Shown here piece by piece: positions 28,341 through 37,780 of a stretch of 64,000 nucleotides of DNA. A program made the translations under genes and the position numbers. Within the stretch, counting starts at the first letter, position 1. Each line of letters starts with the position of its first letter. The notes under the pieces are model-generated. The model was given only the letters and a program-made list of their open reading frames with translations. It was not told where the DNA came from and made no database searches. Source of the DNA: Labilibaculum sp. (GTDB lineage Bacteria; Bacteroidota; Bacteroidia; Bacteroidales; Marinifilaceae). The stretch is taken from contig NZ_OY761461.1 in assembly GCF_963664555.1 (NCBI RefSeq), positions 2,356,001 to 2,420,000 on the forward strand, in the 5' to 3' direction.

Positions 28341-30470
28341 ATGAAAAAAATATTAATTATAGCAATTATTGGTGTATTCACCTTATCGCTTAATTCCTGC
28401 GAAGAATTTTTAGATACATCTTCTCCTTCGGTTGTAGATTCTGAATTTGTATTTTCAGGAGCTACTTCTGCAAAGGGAGCTTTACTGAATGCATACGAAA
28501 AATGGAGAGGTAATGCATATGTGCACTCTAATGGTCTTTTTTACGATCTTGCAGTTGTTGGTTCTGATGTTGAACACCATCCGGAAACATTTTCATCACA
28601 AACACGTCACGTTCCTGAATATTTCTATCCAGGAGGAACTTCAAGTTTTGACATTTCATTTACGGATAGTGAAAAAGCCTGGACAGCTCTTTATGGGATT
28701 GTGTCAGTAACGAACTCTTTGATTGAGGCGTTTGAAGGAACAAGTGATTTTGAGGCAATGATGAGTAGTGGAGAAGTGACTGAATTGTCGGATATATACG
28801 GACAAGCTGTTGCACTTAGAGCTACTGCATATTTTGAATTGTGTCGTTATTATGGTGATGTACCTCACGTACTTTCTATAAGTGATACAGAGAATAAAGG
28901 TCTTGTTTCCCGTGATGAAATTTATGAATATCACATCAATCAATTGATGAAGGTAGAGCCTTATATGTACCGAGTTGGTGAGGGAGGAAACAATGCTGAT
29001 GTAATGACCCGAACTTATGTACAGGGATTAATCGGACGTATGTGTCTTTATGCCGGAGGTTATGCTACCCGTCGTACTGATCTTGGAAGTGATTTCTATA
29101 AAAAATTGGATGGAAGTGCAATTTCATTTGAGACTATGGGAACTGAAAAGGATGGAGCAGTTTATTCCCGTCGTTCTGACTGGCAGGATTATTTCAATAT
29201 TGCTAAAACATATCTGACTAAATGTGTAGAAAATTCTGGTTCTGCTTATTTAATTACAAGTGATCCACGTTCTGCCGGAGGAGCTGGACAAGAATTTGGG
29301 AATCCATTCCAATACGTATTTCAGATGATGATGACTGGCGAACAACTATCGAAAGAGTCTATCTATGAGATTCCGGAAGAATATGGTTACTATTCAGAAC
29401 GTCCTTATGCATTTGGTCGTCCTTCGGATGGTGGCAGCTCAAAAGCTTTCCCTGGCAAGAGTTATTGTCAGTCACGTTTCCAGGCACATTATTATTATGG
29501 TTCTTTCGATCCTAAAGATTTGCGACGTGATGTTACGGTAGCTGTAACAGCAAGTAAAGGTGATGGTACTGAAAAAATGATTGACTGGATTCCTGGTTCG
29601 AAATCACACGGTGGAATTGCGAATAATAAATGGGATGAAAACCGTATGACTAGTCCATATGTTGCGAAATCACGTAAATCTGGAATTAATTGTCCATACA
29701 TGCGTGTATCAGATGTTATCCTGATGCTTGCTGAGGTTGAGGCAGCTTTAGGCAATGATGGTCCTGCGAGAACAGAATTAGAGAAAGTACACAATCGTGC
29801 ATTTACATCACCTGCAGATGCCGATTTAAACGGTTTTATTGCAAAAGCGGGTAGTGTTTATGAAGCTGTTTTGGAAGAGCGTAAATTAGAATTTGGTGGT
29901 GAAGGAATGCGTCGTTATGATCTTATCCGCACTGGGAAATTACCACAAGCTGTAGTTGCTAATAGACAATTAATGACTACTATTATTGGTGGTTTGGAAA
30001 CAAATGGATATTATACATTTGATAATGGAAACCAAATACCAATGTATATTTGGACAAAAATGGTTGATGCAAAAGCAACTCATGGTTATCGTTTGACTAC
30101 GCAATGTGTAGACGAAACAGATCCAGTATTATTCCCTGGTTGGAGAGGTCAATATGACGATTGGCAAAGTCTTGCAACTGAGATTGGCAAAACTGTTAAT
30201 GGACCGGAAACTAACGTTGCGATCAAAGGATTGTTCAATTATATCGCTCCTGGAAGTGCAGAAGCATTGGCTCTTGAAGCTGATGGATATGTTCAAACAA
30301 ACTGGGGTGCTGATATCGTAGCTAATGCTGCAGATTACTCAACTGATCTTTTTAAAGGTTATAGTGATGCTGACTTTAGTGCGGGTAATCCTCCAGTCTA
30401 TCTAGTGCCATTGAATTCTACAATTTTAGAGAATTCAGGAATAAGCAATGGTTATGGATTTAATCAATAA
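28341..30470 (+). CDS. susD: SusD/RagB-type glycan-binding outer-membrane lipoprotein
   Basis: A 709-residue surface lipoprotein that caps the SusC barrel and captures oligosaccharide. The ATG at 28341 gives a signal peptide with lipobox (LSLNSC) followed by EEFLDTSSPS. An open frame starts earlier at 28287, overlapping susC, but lacks a signal peptide. SusD features include TPR-like helices (YGQAVALRATAYFELCRYYGD in pieces, ending with GDVPHV) and the C-terminal EERKLEFGGEGMRRYDLIR motif. At about 709 residues it is longer than typical SusD proteins. A terminator follows at 30500. Confidence 0.95.
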   Translation: MKKILIIAIIGVFTLSLNSCEEFLDTSSPSVVDSEFVFSGATSAKGALLNAYEKWRGNAYVHSNGLFYDLAVVGSDVEHHPETFSSQTRHVPEYFYPGGTSSFDISFTDSEKAWTALYGIVSVTNSLIEAFEGTSDFEAMMSSGEVTELSDIYGQAVALRATAYFELCRYYGDVPHVLSISDTENKGLVSRDEIYEYHINQLMKVEPYMYRVGEGGNNADVMTRTYVQGLIGRMCLYAGGYATRRTDLGSDFYKKLDGSAISFETMGTEKDGAVYSRRSDWQDYFNIAKTYLTKCVENSGSAYLITSDPRSAGGAGQEFGNPFQYVFQMMMTGEQLSKESIYEIPEEYGYYSERPYAFGRPSDGGSSKAFPGKSYCQSRFQAHYYYGSFDPKDLRRDVTVAVTASKGDGTEKMIDWIPGSKSHGGIANNKWDENRMTSPYVAKSRKSGINCPYMRVSDVILMLAEVEAALGNDGPARTELEKVHNRAFTSPADADLNGFIAKAGSVYEAVLEERKLEFGGEGMRRYDLIRTGKLPQAVVANRQLMTTIIGGLETNGYYTFDNGNQIPMYIWTKMVDAKATHGYRLTTQCVDETDPVLFPGWRGQYDDWQSLATEIGKTVNGPETNVAIKGLFNYIAPGSAEALALEADGYVQTNWGADIVANAADYSTDLFKGYSDADFSAGNPPVYLVPLNSTILENSGISNGYGFNQ

Positions 30471-30499
30471 GAATGCTTTAAATTCTTAATAATAAATAG

Positions 30500-30540
30500 G
30501 ATAATCCGTTGATTCGTTGACGGATTATCTTTGCTTTTTA
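30500..30540 (+). terminator. Terminator or attenuator after susD
   Basis: A perfect ten-base-pair stem (30500-30509 with 30520-30529) with a ten-base loop and a following T-rich tract. It may set a stoichiometric drop between susCD and the downstream enzyme genes. Confidence 0.6.
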
Positions 30541-30686
30541 TCTCTGGTAATAAGGCATGAAGCTGGTCTCTTTTATCTAAATAGAGATTATAATATAAGT
30601 TCTAAAATTGGATAAACACTATTTATTACTTCCCTTTAAAAGGAATTTGAGATGAATTTTGTTGAGTCCAATAAAAAAACAGACAA

Positions 30687-31364
30687 ATGAAGATTACTCC
30701 AATATTACTAGTCTTGTTTTTTATGTATTTCCCCTTCTCAGGGGATGGTCAAAACTCAGAAAAAAATTCCACAGTAAAATTTCATACAGAGTGGTTAGTG
30801 GCGGATTTACTGCAAAAGAACTCAAAACAAATAAAGATACTTGGTCAGCCAAAACTGGTTGATTCTCCTTATGGAAAAGCTGTTTCCTTTAATGGAAGTA
30901 GTGATGCTCTTATTTTACAGGAAATGCCTCTTAAATCGATGAAGGAATTTACCGTAGAAATGATTTTTTGTCCGGATATAAATGCATCTTTCGAACAGCG
31001 GATTCTTCATATTGGTGAGGTCTTAGGTAATAGAATGTTGCTGGAAATCCGTGCAGTTACGGATATCTGGTATTTCGATGGTTTTGCGGCTTCCGGAAAT
31101 AACAAGAAAGCCTTAATTAACGAACAACTTACTCATCAGCTTGGACAATGGTATCATGTTGCTTTTATTGTGGGGGCTGATAGTTTGTCCACTTTTGTTA
31201 ACGGAAAACAGGAATTGTCCGAGTCGTTTTCTTATCAACCAATTGGGACTGGTAACTGCTCAATTGGTGTTCGCCTGAACAAAAAGTCTTGGTTTAAAGG
31301 AATGATTTACAAAATCAGAATAGTATCTAAACAACTCAAGCCCGATGATTTTATGACTTATTAG
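30687..31364 (+). CDS. LamG/concanavalin-like secreted protein
   Basis: A 225-residue exported protein with a signal peptide (about 1-21) and a single LamG-type jelly roll (about 55-225). Typical features are a strand AVSFNGSSDALIL, the FTVEMIFCPD segment, GQWYHVAFIVGADSLSTFVNGKQ (in pieces) and a closing KGMIYKIRIVSKQL. No catalytic motif is visible. Position inside the pectin locus, between susD and PL10, suggests a carbohydrate-binding or accessory role. It follows the susD terminator by about 145 bases, so it may start a second transcript. A PSI-BLAST-type search would be needed for a family name. Confidence 0.7.
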   Translation: MKITPILLVLFFMYFPFSGDGQNSEKNSTVKFHTEWLVADLLQKNSKQIKILGQPKLVDSPYGKAVSFNGSSDALILQEMPLKSMKEFTVEMIFCPDINASFEQRILHIGEVLGNRMLLEIRAVTDIWYFDGFAASGNNKKALINEQLTHQLGQWYHVAFIVGADSLSTFVNGKQELSESFSYQPIGTGNCSIGVRLNKKSWFKGMIYKIRIVSKQLKPDDFMTY

Positions 31365-31390
31365 TTAACTCTGCTAAGAATATAAATACC

Positions 31391-32992
31391 ATGAAACCTA
31401 CTAAATATTTAATTTTACTTCTTTTACTTCTTTTATTTCTTGCTTTTGGATTGAAGTTAAAAGCTCAATCTGAAATTACAAAGGAACAAATTTGTGAAAC
31501 AATGCTGAAAGCCACTCAATTTATGGTTGAAGAGGTGAGTACTAATGGAGGCTATGTTTGGTACTATTTGCCCGATTTATCTCGTCGATGGGGCGAGATG
31601 GAGGCCTACAAAACCATGATTTGGCTTCAACATCCTGGAACAATCAGCATTGGACACTTATTTTTAGATGCTTATAGAACCACGAAAAACGAATATTATT
31701 ATCAAGCCGCGCAAAAAGTTGCAACAGCTATTATTTGGGGGCAAAGTAACGAAGGTGGTTGGAATTATATGATCGATTTCGCCGGTGACCGCTCCTTAAA
31801 GAAATGGTATAATACTATTGGTAAAAATGGGTGGAGACTTGAAGAGTTTCAGCATTATTATGGCAACTCCACTTTCGATGATGATATTACATCTGATGCA
31901 GCAAGGTTTTTACTAAGAATCTATCTCGAGAAATTAGATCCGGTTTATAAACCTGCTCTTGACAAAGCAATCGACTTTATATTAAAAAGTCAGTATGCTT
32001 CAGGTGGTTGGCCACAGCGTTATCCGTTAAAATATGATTTCAATAAACAAGGTCATTCTGATTATAGTTCGTTTTATACATTTAACGACGATGTAATTTG
32101 GGAAAACGTTCATTTTTTGATTCAAAGCTATCTGACTTTGGGGGAAGAACGTTTTTTGGAACCGATTCGCCGGGGAATGGATTTTTATCTGATTTCTCAG
32201 GATGCATGCGGAGCTTGGGGACAGCAACTTAATTTGAATATGCAAACAGAAGGTGCCCGAACGTATGAACCGGCAGCTTTTTTGCCATCTACAACATGCA
32301 AAAATGCAATGCTCCTACTGAAATTTTATCAATATACGGGAGATAAAAAATTTATTGCTCGTGTTCCTGATGCAATTCGTTGGTTGGACAGTACACGACT
32401 TCCCGAAAATCAGATAGAAGGGGCTCGTTCTCATCCAACTTTTATTGAAGTAGGAACCAACAAGCCCATATATGTACATCGGAAAGGGGCGAATGTGAAA
32501 TTTGGAATGTATTATGTCGATAGTGATGATAAAAAGTTATTGGCTCATTACTACGGCAAGTGCCGTATTCAGCTTGAGGAGCTGAAGTTTAAATACAAAA
32601 TGCTTAATGAGCTTGACTTAGATAAGGTGACAAAAGATTCGCCTCTAAAGGAAGCATGTTTCAAGGAAAGTGATACACCTCAACGATTTTACGACCTAAA
32701 CCGTAATGTTTTCACAGGTGTTGCTTCAGAGGCTGAGGTAAAAGATATTATTGCATCTCTCGATCAGCAGGGCAGGTGGTTGGTGAAACATGCTTTTATT
32801 AGCCATCCTTACATTGGGGATGGTCAGAATCAGAATCAAAGTGATGAGTATTCAACAACTCGTGTTGGTGACGAAACAGATACGTCTACTTATCCTGATC
32901 CTTCTGATAAATATTATATCTCAACTAAAGAGTACATTCAGAATATGAATTTTCTGATTGGTTACTTAAAATTGAATCAGTCTGGAAAATAA
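31391..32992 (+). CDS. Pectate lyase, polysaccharide lyase family 10
   Basis: A 533-residue secreted lyase that cleaves polygalacturonate by beta-elimination, giving delta-4,5-unsaturated ends. A signal peptide (about 1-26, ending KLKAQS) precedes an (alpha/alpha)3-toroid typical of PL10. Recognised segments are GGYVWYYLPDLSRRWGEMEA, SQYASGGWPQRYPL, FNDDVIWENV, and GAWGQQLN...EPAAFLPSTTC. It starts 26 bases after the LamG-like gene. It would generate the substrates for GH105 and KdgF. The C-terminal 100 residues (with THVGDET-type acidic segment) extend beyond the toroid. Confidence 0.92.
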   Translation: MKPTKYLILLLLLLLFLAFGLKLKAQSEITKEQICETMLKATQFMVEEVSTNGGYVWYYLPDLSRRWGEMEAYKTMIWLQHPGTISIGHLFLDAYRTTKNEYYYQAAQKVATAIIWGQSNEGGWNYMIDFAGDRSLKKWYNTIGKNGWRLEEFQHYYGNSTFDDDITSDAARFLLRIYLEKLDPVYKPALDKAIDFILKSQYASGGWPQRYPLKYDFNKQGHSDYSSFYTFNDDVIWENVHFLIQSYLTLGEERFLEPIRRGMDFYLISQDACGAWGQQLNLNMQTEGARTYEPAAFLPSTTCKNAMLLLKFYQYTGDKKFIARVPDAIRWLDSTRLPENQIEGARSHPTFIEVGTNKPIYVHRKGANVKFGMYYVDSDDKKLLAHYYGKCRIQLEELKFKYKMLNELDLDKVTKDSPLKEACFKESDTPQRFYDLNRNVFTGVASEAEVKDIIASLDQQGRWLVKHAFISHPYIGDGQNQNQSDEYSTTRVGDETDTSTYPDPSDKYYISTKEYIQNMNFLIGYLKLNQSGK

Positions 32993-33153
32993 TACAATAA
33001 ACATGATTTTAATTACTAAACCGGCAATCAGGAAGAACTGTACTGAGTGTATCTAAAATAACACGTATATAAAAAATACAGAGCGCAGGAAATGGCTCGT
33101 TTAGTTAAGAGTGATTATACAATAAGGAATTGAAACTAAAAAAGTATTGAAAA

Positions 33154-34791
33154 ATGAAAAGTAAATTGATTTGTGCACTTGCAGCTATTTATTTGTTGGT
33201 TTCGGCTTGTTCTGCACCAACAACAGCTCCAGATTACAGGGGAGTTCAAGTAACACTCAAAAGTGCTGATAATGGAGATGGCACCTATACGAATCCAATT
33301 ATTCAGGCAGATTACTCCGATCCTGATGCCATTAGAGTGGAGGATGATTTTTTCATGACAGCTTCTAGTTTTGGATGTGCACCAGGTTTACCCATTCTTC
33401 ATTCCCGCGATTTGGTAAATTGGCAGCTGATTGCTTATGCTTCACCCAAAGTAATGCCCGAAGCTCATTATAATAAAATACAACATGGTAATGGCATATG
33501 GGCTCCATCTTTACGTTACCACAATGGAATATTTTACATCTTTTACGGCGATCCCGATTTTGGAATTTTTATGTTGAAATCAAAAAAAGCAGAAGGTCCG
33601 TGGAGTGAACCACTCTTAATTAAGGAAGCTAAAGGATGGATAGATTCCTGCCCGTTTTGGGATGAAGACGGACAAGCTTATTTGGTACATGGCTACGCTG
33701 GTTCAAGAGCAGGTATTAAAAGTATTTTAGCGGTTAACCGAATGAAACCTGACGGAACTGCATTGTTGGACGATGGCATTTTGGTTTTCGATGGTCATGA
33801 TGGAAATGGAACTGTTGAGGGACCTAAATTCTATAAAAAGAATGGATGCTACTATATTTTTGCTCCCGCAGGTGGAGTTTCTACAGGCTGGCAATTGGTG
33901 CTTCGTTCTAAAAATATTACAGGACCATATGAGTCGAAGGTGGTTATGAGTCAAGGCAAAACAGAAATTAACGGACCTCATCAGGGAGCTTGGGTTAGTT
34001 TGGCAGGTGGCGAAGATTGGTTCCTTCATTTTCAGGATCAGGAAGCTTACGGACGTGTTGTGCATTTGCAGCCAATGAATTGGAAGGACAATTGGCCCGT
34101 GATTGGTCATGATGCTAATGGCGACGGAACAGGAGAGCCTGTAATTACATATCGTAAGCCTGCTGTTAAACAGACAGAGATGATTTCTCCTGAAAGTATG
34201 GATGATGAATTTAATGGGGATGCACCTTCTTTGTTATGGCAATGGCATGCCAATCCTGGTCTCGATTGGGGAAAAAGCTTTCCAGGGAAAGGTGTTTTCA
34301 GAATGTATTGTCAGTCGTCTGCTGAAGGATCTGTTAATTTATGGGATGTACCTTCATTGTTTCTTCAGAAATGGCCGGCTGTTTCTTTTGAAGCTGTCGC
34401 AAAAGTGAAATTGTCACTTTTAAATGATGGCGAAAGATTCGGATTGATAATAATGGGACAGGATTATGCGTCAGTAGTAGTAGAAAATAAAAATGGAGAA
34501 TTGGTTTTGAATGAGATTACTTGTTTGAATGCACGCAAAGGATCAGAGGAGAATTATGCAGGTGATTTTCAGCCCGTGTCTTCCGATTTGTTTTTGAAAG
34601 TTAAAGTTGAGGAGGGGGGAATTTGTCATTTTTCATATTCCGAAAATGGATTGGATTACAAGTCGGTTGGTTTACCTTTCACAGCCAATACAGGAAGATG
34701 GATTGGTAGTAAAATTGGTTTCTTTGCTCAAAGAAAGAATAAAATAAATGATTCAGGTTTTGTAGATATTGATCGGTTTACCATGAATTAG
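33154..34791 (+). CDS. Glycoside hydrolase family 43 (arabinofuranosidase/xylosidase-like lipoprotein)
   Basis: A 545-residue lipoprotein (lipobox LVSAC, Cys19). The five-bladed GH43 propeller (about 45-335) has the catalytic triad visible: base Asp56 in DYSDPDAIR, pKa-modulating Asp164 in WIDSCPFWDEDG and acid Glu222 in GTVEGPKFYKK. A C-terminal beta-sandwich (about 350-545, LWQWHANPGLDW..., FGLIIMGQDYASVVVE) is the GH43_C2-type domain common to beta-xylosidases. In a pectin locus it could remove arabinose, xylose or galactose side groups. The substrate cannot be determined from the sequence. Confidence 0.9.
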   Translation: MKSKLICALAAIYLLVSACSAPTTAPDYRGVQVTLKSADNGDGTYTNPIIQADYSDPDAIRVEDDFFMTASSFGCAPGLPILHSRDLVNWQLIAYASPKVMPEAHYNKIQHGNGIWAPSLRYHNGIFYIFYGDPDFGIFMLKSKKAEGPWSEPLLIKEAKGWIDSCPFWDEDGQAYLVHGYAGSRAGIKSILAVNRMKPDGTALLDDGILVFDGHDGNGTVEGPKFYKKNGCYYIFAPAGGVSTGWQLVLRSKNITGPYESKVVMSQGKTEINGPHQGAWVSLAGGEDWFLHFQDQEAYGRVVHLQPMNWKDNWPVIGHDANGDGTGEPVITYRKPAVKQTEMISPESMDDEFNGDAPSLLWQWHANPGLDWGKSFPGKGVFRMYCQSSAEGSVNLWDVPSLFLQKWPAVSFEAVAKVKLSLLNDGERFGLIIMGQDYASVVVENKNGELVLNEITCLNARKGSEENYAGDFQPVSSDLFLKVKVEEGGICHFSYSENGLDYKSVGLPFTANTGRWIGSKIGFFAQRKNKINDSGFVDIDRFTMN

Positions 34792-34936
34792 TGTTTAACT
34801 TTATTGACTGGTATTTATAAAATTAAATCATTAAAAAAAAGATATGAAACGTCCATGACAGGCAATTGTGACCGAAGAGGAATGATTATTTGTTCATGGT
34901 AAGTTCCATATGACAAACACATAAAATTATAATCGT

Positions 34937-35311
34937 ATGAAACGTAATAGTGAGAAGTTTATTTTGACAGAAGAATTAGAATGGGAAGATTTAGGAGCTG
35001 GTGTTTCCCGTCAGTTTTTAGGTTACGACAATCAAATTATGATGGTGAAGGTGAAATTTGAGAAAGGAGCTGTTGGTGCACTTCATCAGCATTTCCATAC
35101 ACAAACAACCTGTTGCGCAAGTGGTCAGTTTGAGTTTACTATTGGTGGTGAGAAAAAGGTGATTGGCGTAGGTGACGGCGTATATATTGAGCCCAATATG
35201 TTACATGGTGCTGTTTGTTTGGAACCTGGAGTATTAATAGATGTATTCAGTCCGGTTCGGGAAGATTTTCTAACAGGCAGCGGTGTTTCTTATTTAGGAG
35301 GCAAAAAGTAA
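34937..35311 (+). CDS. kdgF: KdgF-like cupin (unsaturated uronate linearisation)
   Basis: A 124-residue single-domain cupin. KdgF converts 4,5-unsaturated galacturonate to the linear ketouronate in pectin and alginate catabolism. Cupin metal ligands are visible: His50, His52 and Gln56 in ALHQHFHTQTT and His90 in PNMLHGAV, with the intervening SGQFEFTIGGEK turn. Length and motif order match KdgF. Its place between GH43 and an esterase in a locus with PL10 and GH105, which make its substrate, supports the call. No signal peptide, so cytoplasmic. Confidence 0.85.
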   Translation: MKRNSEKFILTEELEWEDLGAGVSRQFLGYDNQIMMVKVKFEKGAVGALHQHFHTQTTCCASGQFEFTIGGEKKVIGVGDGVYIEPNMLHGAVCLEPGVLIDVFSPVREDFLTGSGVSYLGGKK

Positions 35312-35395
35312 TATTCAAAATGCTGAAATCTTATCACTGAATTTAAAGATAGGATATCCTGAATTTGTTTAATGCCCTTTAATTTTTGATCGAAA

Positions 35396-36379
35396 ATGAC
35401 AAGAATGTTAAAATATAAAATAGTACCGCTTCTTTTTTTACTGCTCCCAATATTGGGTTGGGGGCAAAATGAATTTCCTAAGGACACTTCGTTTTCGGTA
35501 TATTCTGCAGGGAAAAAAATAGAGAAAGATTTTCCACAAGCTTTACCGGTTAAAGAAATTGTTTCTAGTGAGTTTCTATCATTACCAAATCAAGTTTACC
35601 GGATAAGACCAAACAGAAAGCTGCGCATGGATGTTTTTCTTCCGAACAGAGATTGCGGGCAGAAACGACCAGTTGTTATGATGATTCATGGTGGTGGTTG
35701 GCGGTCTGGCAATAAGTCGCATTTGGTTCCTATGGCGCAGCAGTTGGCTGCTGATGGTTATGTGACAGCCTCGGTTGAGTATCGTTTATCAATGGAAGCG
35801 ATATACCCTGCAGCTATTTATGACTTGAAGGAGGCCATTCGGTTTTTAAAACACAATAGTGATTTATATGGCATCGACACAACGAAAATAGCGGTATTGG
35901 GTTGCTCATCGGGTGCCACACTTGCAAGCTTTATGGCTGCTACAGCAGGAATAACAAAGTTTGATGATCCTGAATCGGTTTACTCCAACTACTCGTCAAG
36001 AGTGCAGGCTTTGGTGAATATAGATGGTGTTGTTGACTATACTGACCCAAATGAAAGCCGAAAAATAAGTAATCCAAAGAAGCCATCGGCAGCAAGTCTG
36101 TTTTTTGGAGTTACTTATCAGGAAAATCCGGAACTATGGAAGGAAGCCTCTCCAATTAACTATGTGGATGAATATATGCCAACAACATTGTATATAAACA
36201 GTGCGTTGCCACGTTTTCATGCCGGAAGAGATTCTTTGTTTCATATCCTCGATAGGAATAAAACGTATCACGAAGTACATACAATTGAAAATACACCTCA
36301 TCCTTTTTGGCTTTTTCATCCATGGTTCGAAGAAGCGCATGGCTGTATTCTTAATTTTCTTAACACTGTTTTTAGGTAG
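35396..36379 (+). CDS. Secreted alpha/beta-hydrolase esterase (probable pectin deacylating)
   Basis: A 327-residue exported alpha/beta-hydrolase of the BD-FAE/carbohydrate-esterase type. It has a signal peptide (about 1-24, ending GWGQN), an oxyanion motif MIHGGGWRSGN, the nucleophile elbow LGCSSGATLA (G-C-S-S-G) and a late catalytic His in ENTPHPFWLF. Similar enzymes in pectin loci remove acetyl or methyl groups from galacturonan. It sits between kdgF and CE8, which supports that role. An alternative ATG three codons in (35405) gives a similar signal peptide. Substrate is inferred from context only. Confidence 0.8.
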   Translation: MTRMLKYKIVPLLFLLLPILGWGQNEFPKDTSFSVYSAGKKIEKDFPQALPVKEIVSSEFLSLPNQVYRIRPNRKLRMDVFLPNRDCGQKRPVVMMIHGGGWRSGNKSHLVPMAQQLAADGYVTASVEYRLSMEAIYPAAIYDLKEAIRFLKHNSDLYGIDTTKIAVLGCSSGATLASFMAATAGITKFDDPESVYSNYSSRVQALVNIDGVVDYTDPNESRKISNPKKPSAASLFFGVTYQENPELWKEASPINYVDEYMPTTLYINSALPRFHAGRDSLFHILDRNKTYHEVHTIENTPHPFWLFHPWFEEAHGCILNFLNTVFR

Positions 36380-36424
36380 ATAGAAGCTAGTGACAAAATT
36401 TATAAATGATTTAAAATAGAACAA

Positions 36425-37639
36425 ATGAAATATATCTGGATCATTGCATGGTTGACAGTTTTTACAAACTGCGCTATTGCAGACAATAAGGGTGATATTG
36501 TTGTTGCCGCTGATGGAACCGGAGATTACATCTCTCTGACAGAGGCAATTGATCATTTGCCATTTTACAATTATCAGCGTTTGGTAATTTTTGTAAAAAA
36601 TGGTGTGTACAATGAGAAGATACGAATAGAACAGGATTACCTGACCATTCGCGGAGAAAGCCGTGACAGTACAATTATTCAATATGCTCAGCTAAGAGAA
36701 GATTGGCAAAAGAACAGAGATTATATTGGCCCTGCGGTTATCAACATTCATGCTGATGACATTATTTTAGATAATCTCACCATAAGAAACACTCAACCCA
36801 GGTTGGGGCCTCATGCGTTTACCATTTATGGTACAGGAACACGCACGATTATAACAAATTGCAATGTAACCAGCAATGGTGGCGATACTGTTTCTCTTTG
36901 GAATTATAAGGAAGGAATGTATTATCACGACAACTGCTGTTTTGAAGGAGGTGTTGATTTTGTTTGTCCCCGGGGATGGTGTTATATTTCCAACTCAAGT
37001 TTTAAAGAGTTGATGAATACCGCAGCTGTGTGGCATGCGGCTACAACAAATAAAAATCAGAAATTCGTATTGAGCAACTGTGAATTTATGGGAGTAGATA
37101 GTTTCTATTTAGCCCGTCATCATTACGATGCGCAGTTCTATTTTTTGAATTGTATTTTTCCTTCAGAAATGAGAGATAAATCGATTGTTCATGTTTTTTA
37201 TCCGGATAAACCAGAGAAAAGCAGACCTTACTTGTACGGGGACAGATACAATTTTTACAATTGTAATCGTAAAAAAGGTAATTATTTATGGTTCGCCAAT
37301 AATATTGATTCCAGCTCTGCAGCTAAAATATCTCCGGAATGGACATTCGATCAAAAATGGAATCCTGAAGATACTTCTTCTATTAAAGTGGTTAAAGCGG
37401 AATATGAAAACCAATCTCTTTTTTTATGGTTTGATGAAATTGTAATGCCGGTCGGCGATTTAAAAATTCAGACAAAAAGCGGTAAAGTTTTCTCCTATTT
37501 TAATGGAGTGGGACGGGAACGTTTCGAATTTAAAGGAGAAAATACTTTAACTGAGGAAGAATTACAACAGGAGTTTGAGTTGGTAAGTGGAACGATTCAA
37601 AGCATCAAAGCAACAGTAAAGCCCCGAACATTCAAATAA
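36425..37639 (+). CDS. Pectinesterase-like protein, carbohydrate esterase family 8 (divergent)
   Basis: A 404-residue exported beta-helix protein starting with the CE8 hallmark VVAADGTGDYISLTEAIDHLP. Pectin methylesterases demethylate homogalacturonan. The two catalytic Asp positions are kept (Asp154 in NGGDTVSL, Asp178 in EGGVDFVCPRG) and an Arg (231, LARHH) sits where LGRPW is normal. However, the oxyanion Gln before Asp154 is Gly and the Trp after the Arg is His, so activity or specificity may differ. The signal peptide is about 1-19. It is the last plus-strand gene of the locus, followed by a bidirectional terminator. Confidence 0.85.
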   Translation: MKYIWIIAWLTVFTNCAIADNKGDIVVAADGTGDYISLTEAIDHLPFYNYQRLVIFVKNGVYNEKIRIEQDYLTIRGESRDSTIIQYAQLREDWQKNRDYIGPAVINIHADDIILDNLTIRNTQPRLGPHAFTIYGTGTRTIITNCNVTSNGGDTVSLWNYKEGMYYHDNCCFEGGVDFVCPRGWCYISNSSFKELMNTAAVWHAATTNKNQKFVLSNCEFMGVDSFYLARHHYDAQFYFLNCIFPSEMRDKSIVHVFYPDKPEKSRPYLYGDRYNFYNCNRKKGNYLWFANNIDSSSAAKISPEWTFDQKWNPEDTSSIKVVKAEYENQSLFLWFDEIVMPVGDLKIQTKSGKVFSYFNGVGRERFEFKGENTLTEEELQQEFELVSGTIQSIKATVKPRTFK

Positions 37640-37666
37640 TACAATTTAGTTTAGTCGTTGTAAATG

Positions 37667-37711
37667 AAAAACCCGATTGTTCATGCAAAATGCATTGGCA
37701 ATCGGGTTTTA
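37667..37711. terminator. Bidirectional terminator between CE8 and uxaA
   Basis: A 12-base-pair stem AAAACCCGATTG / CAATCGGGTTTT with a 19-base loop, giving a T-rich run in either direction. It separates the convergent pectinase operon and uxaBA. Confidence 0.8.
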
Positions 37712-37780
37712 TTGTGGTATCGTAAAATTATTACGATTGAGTATTACGGGTTTATAATAAACGATTTAAGCTGGTAAATC

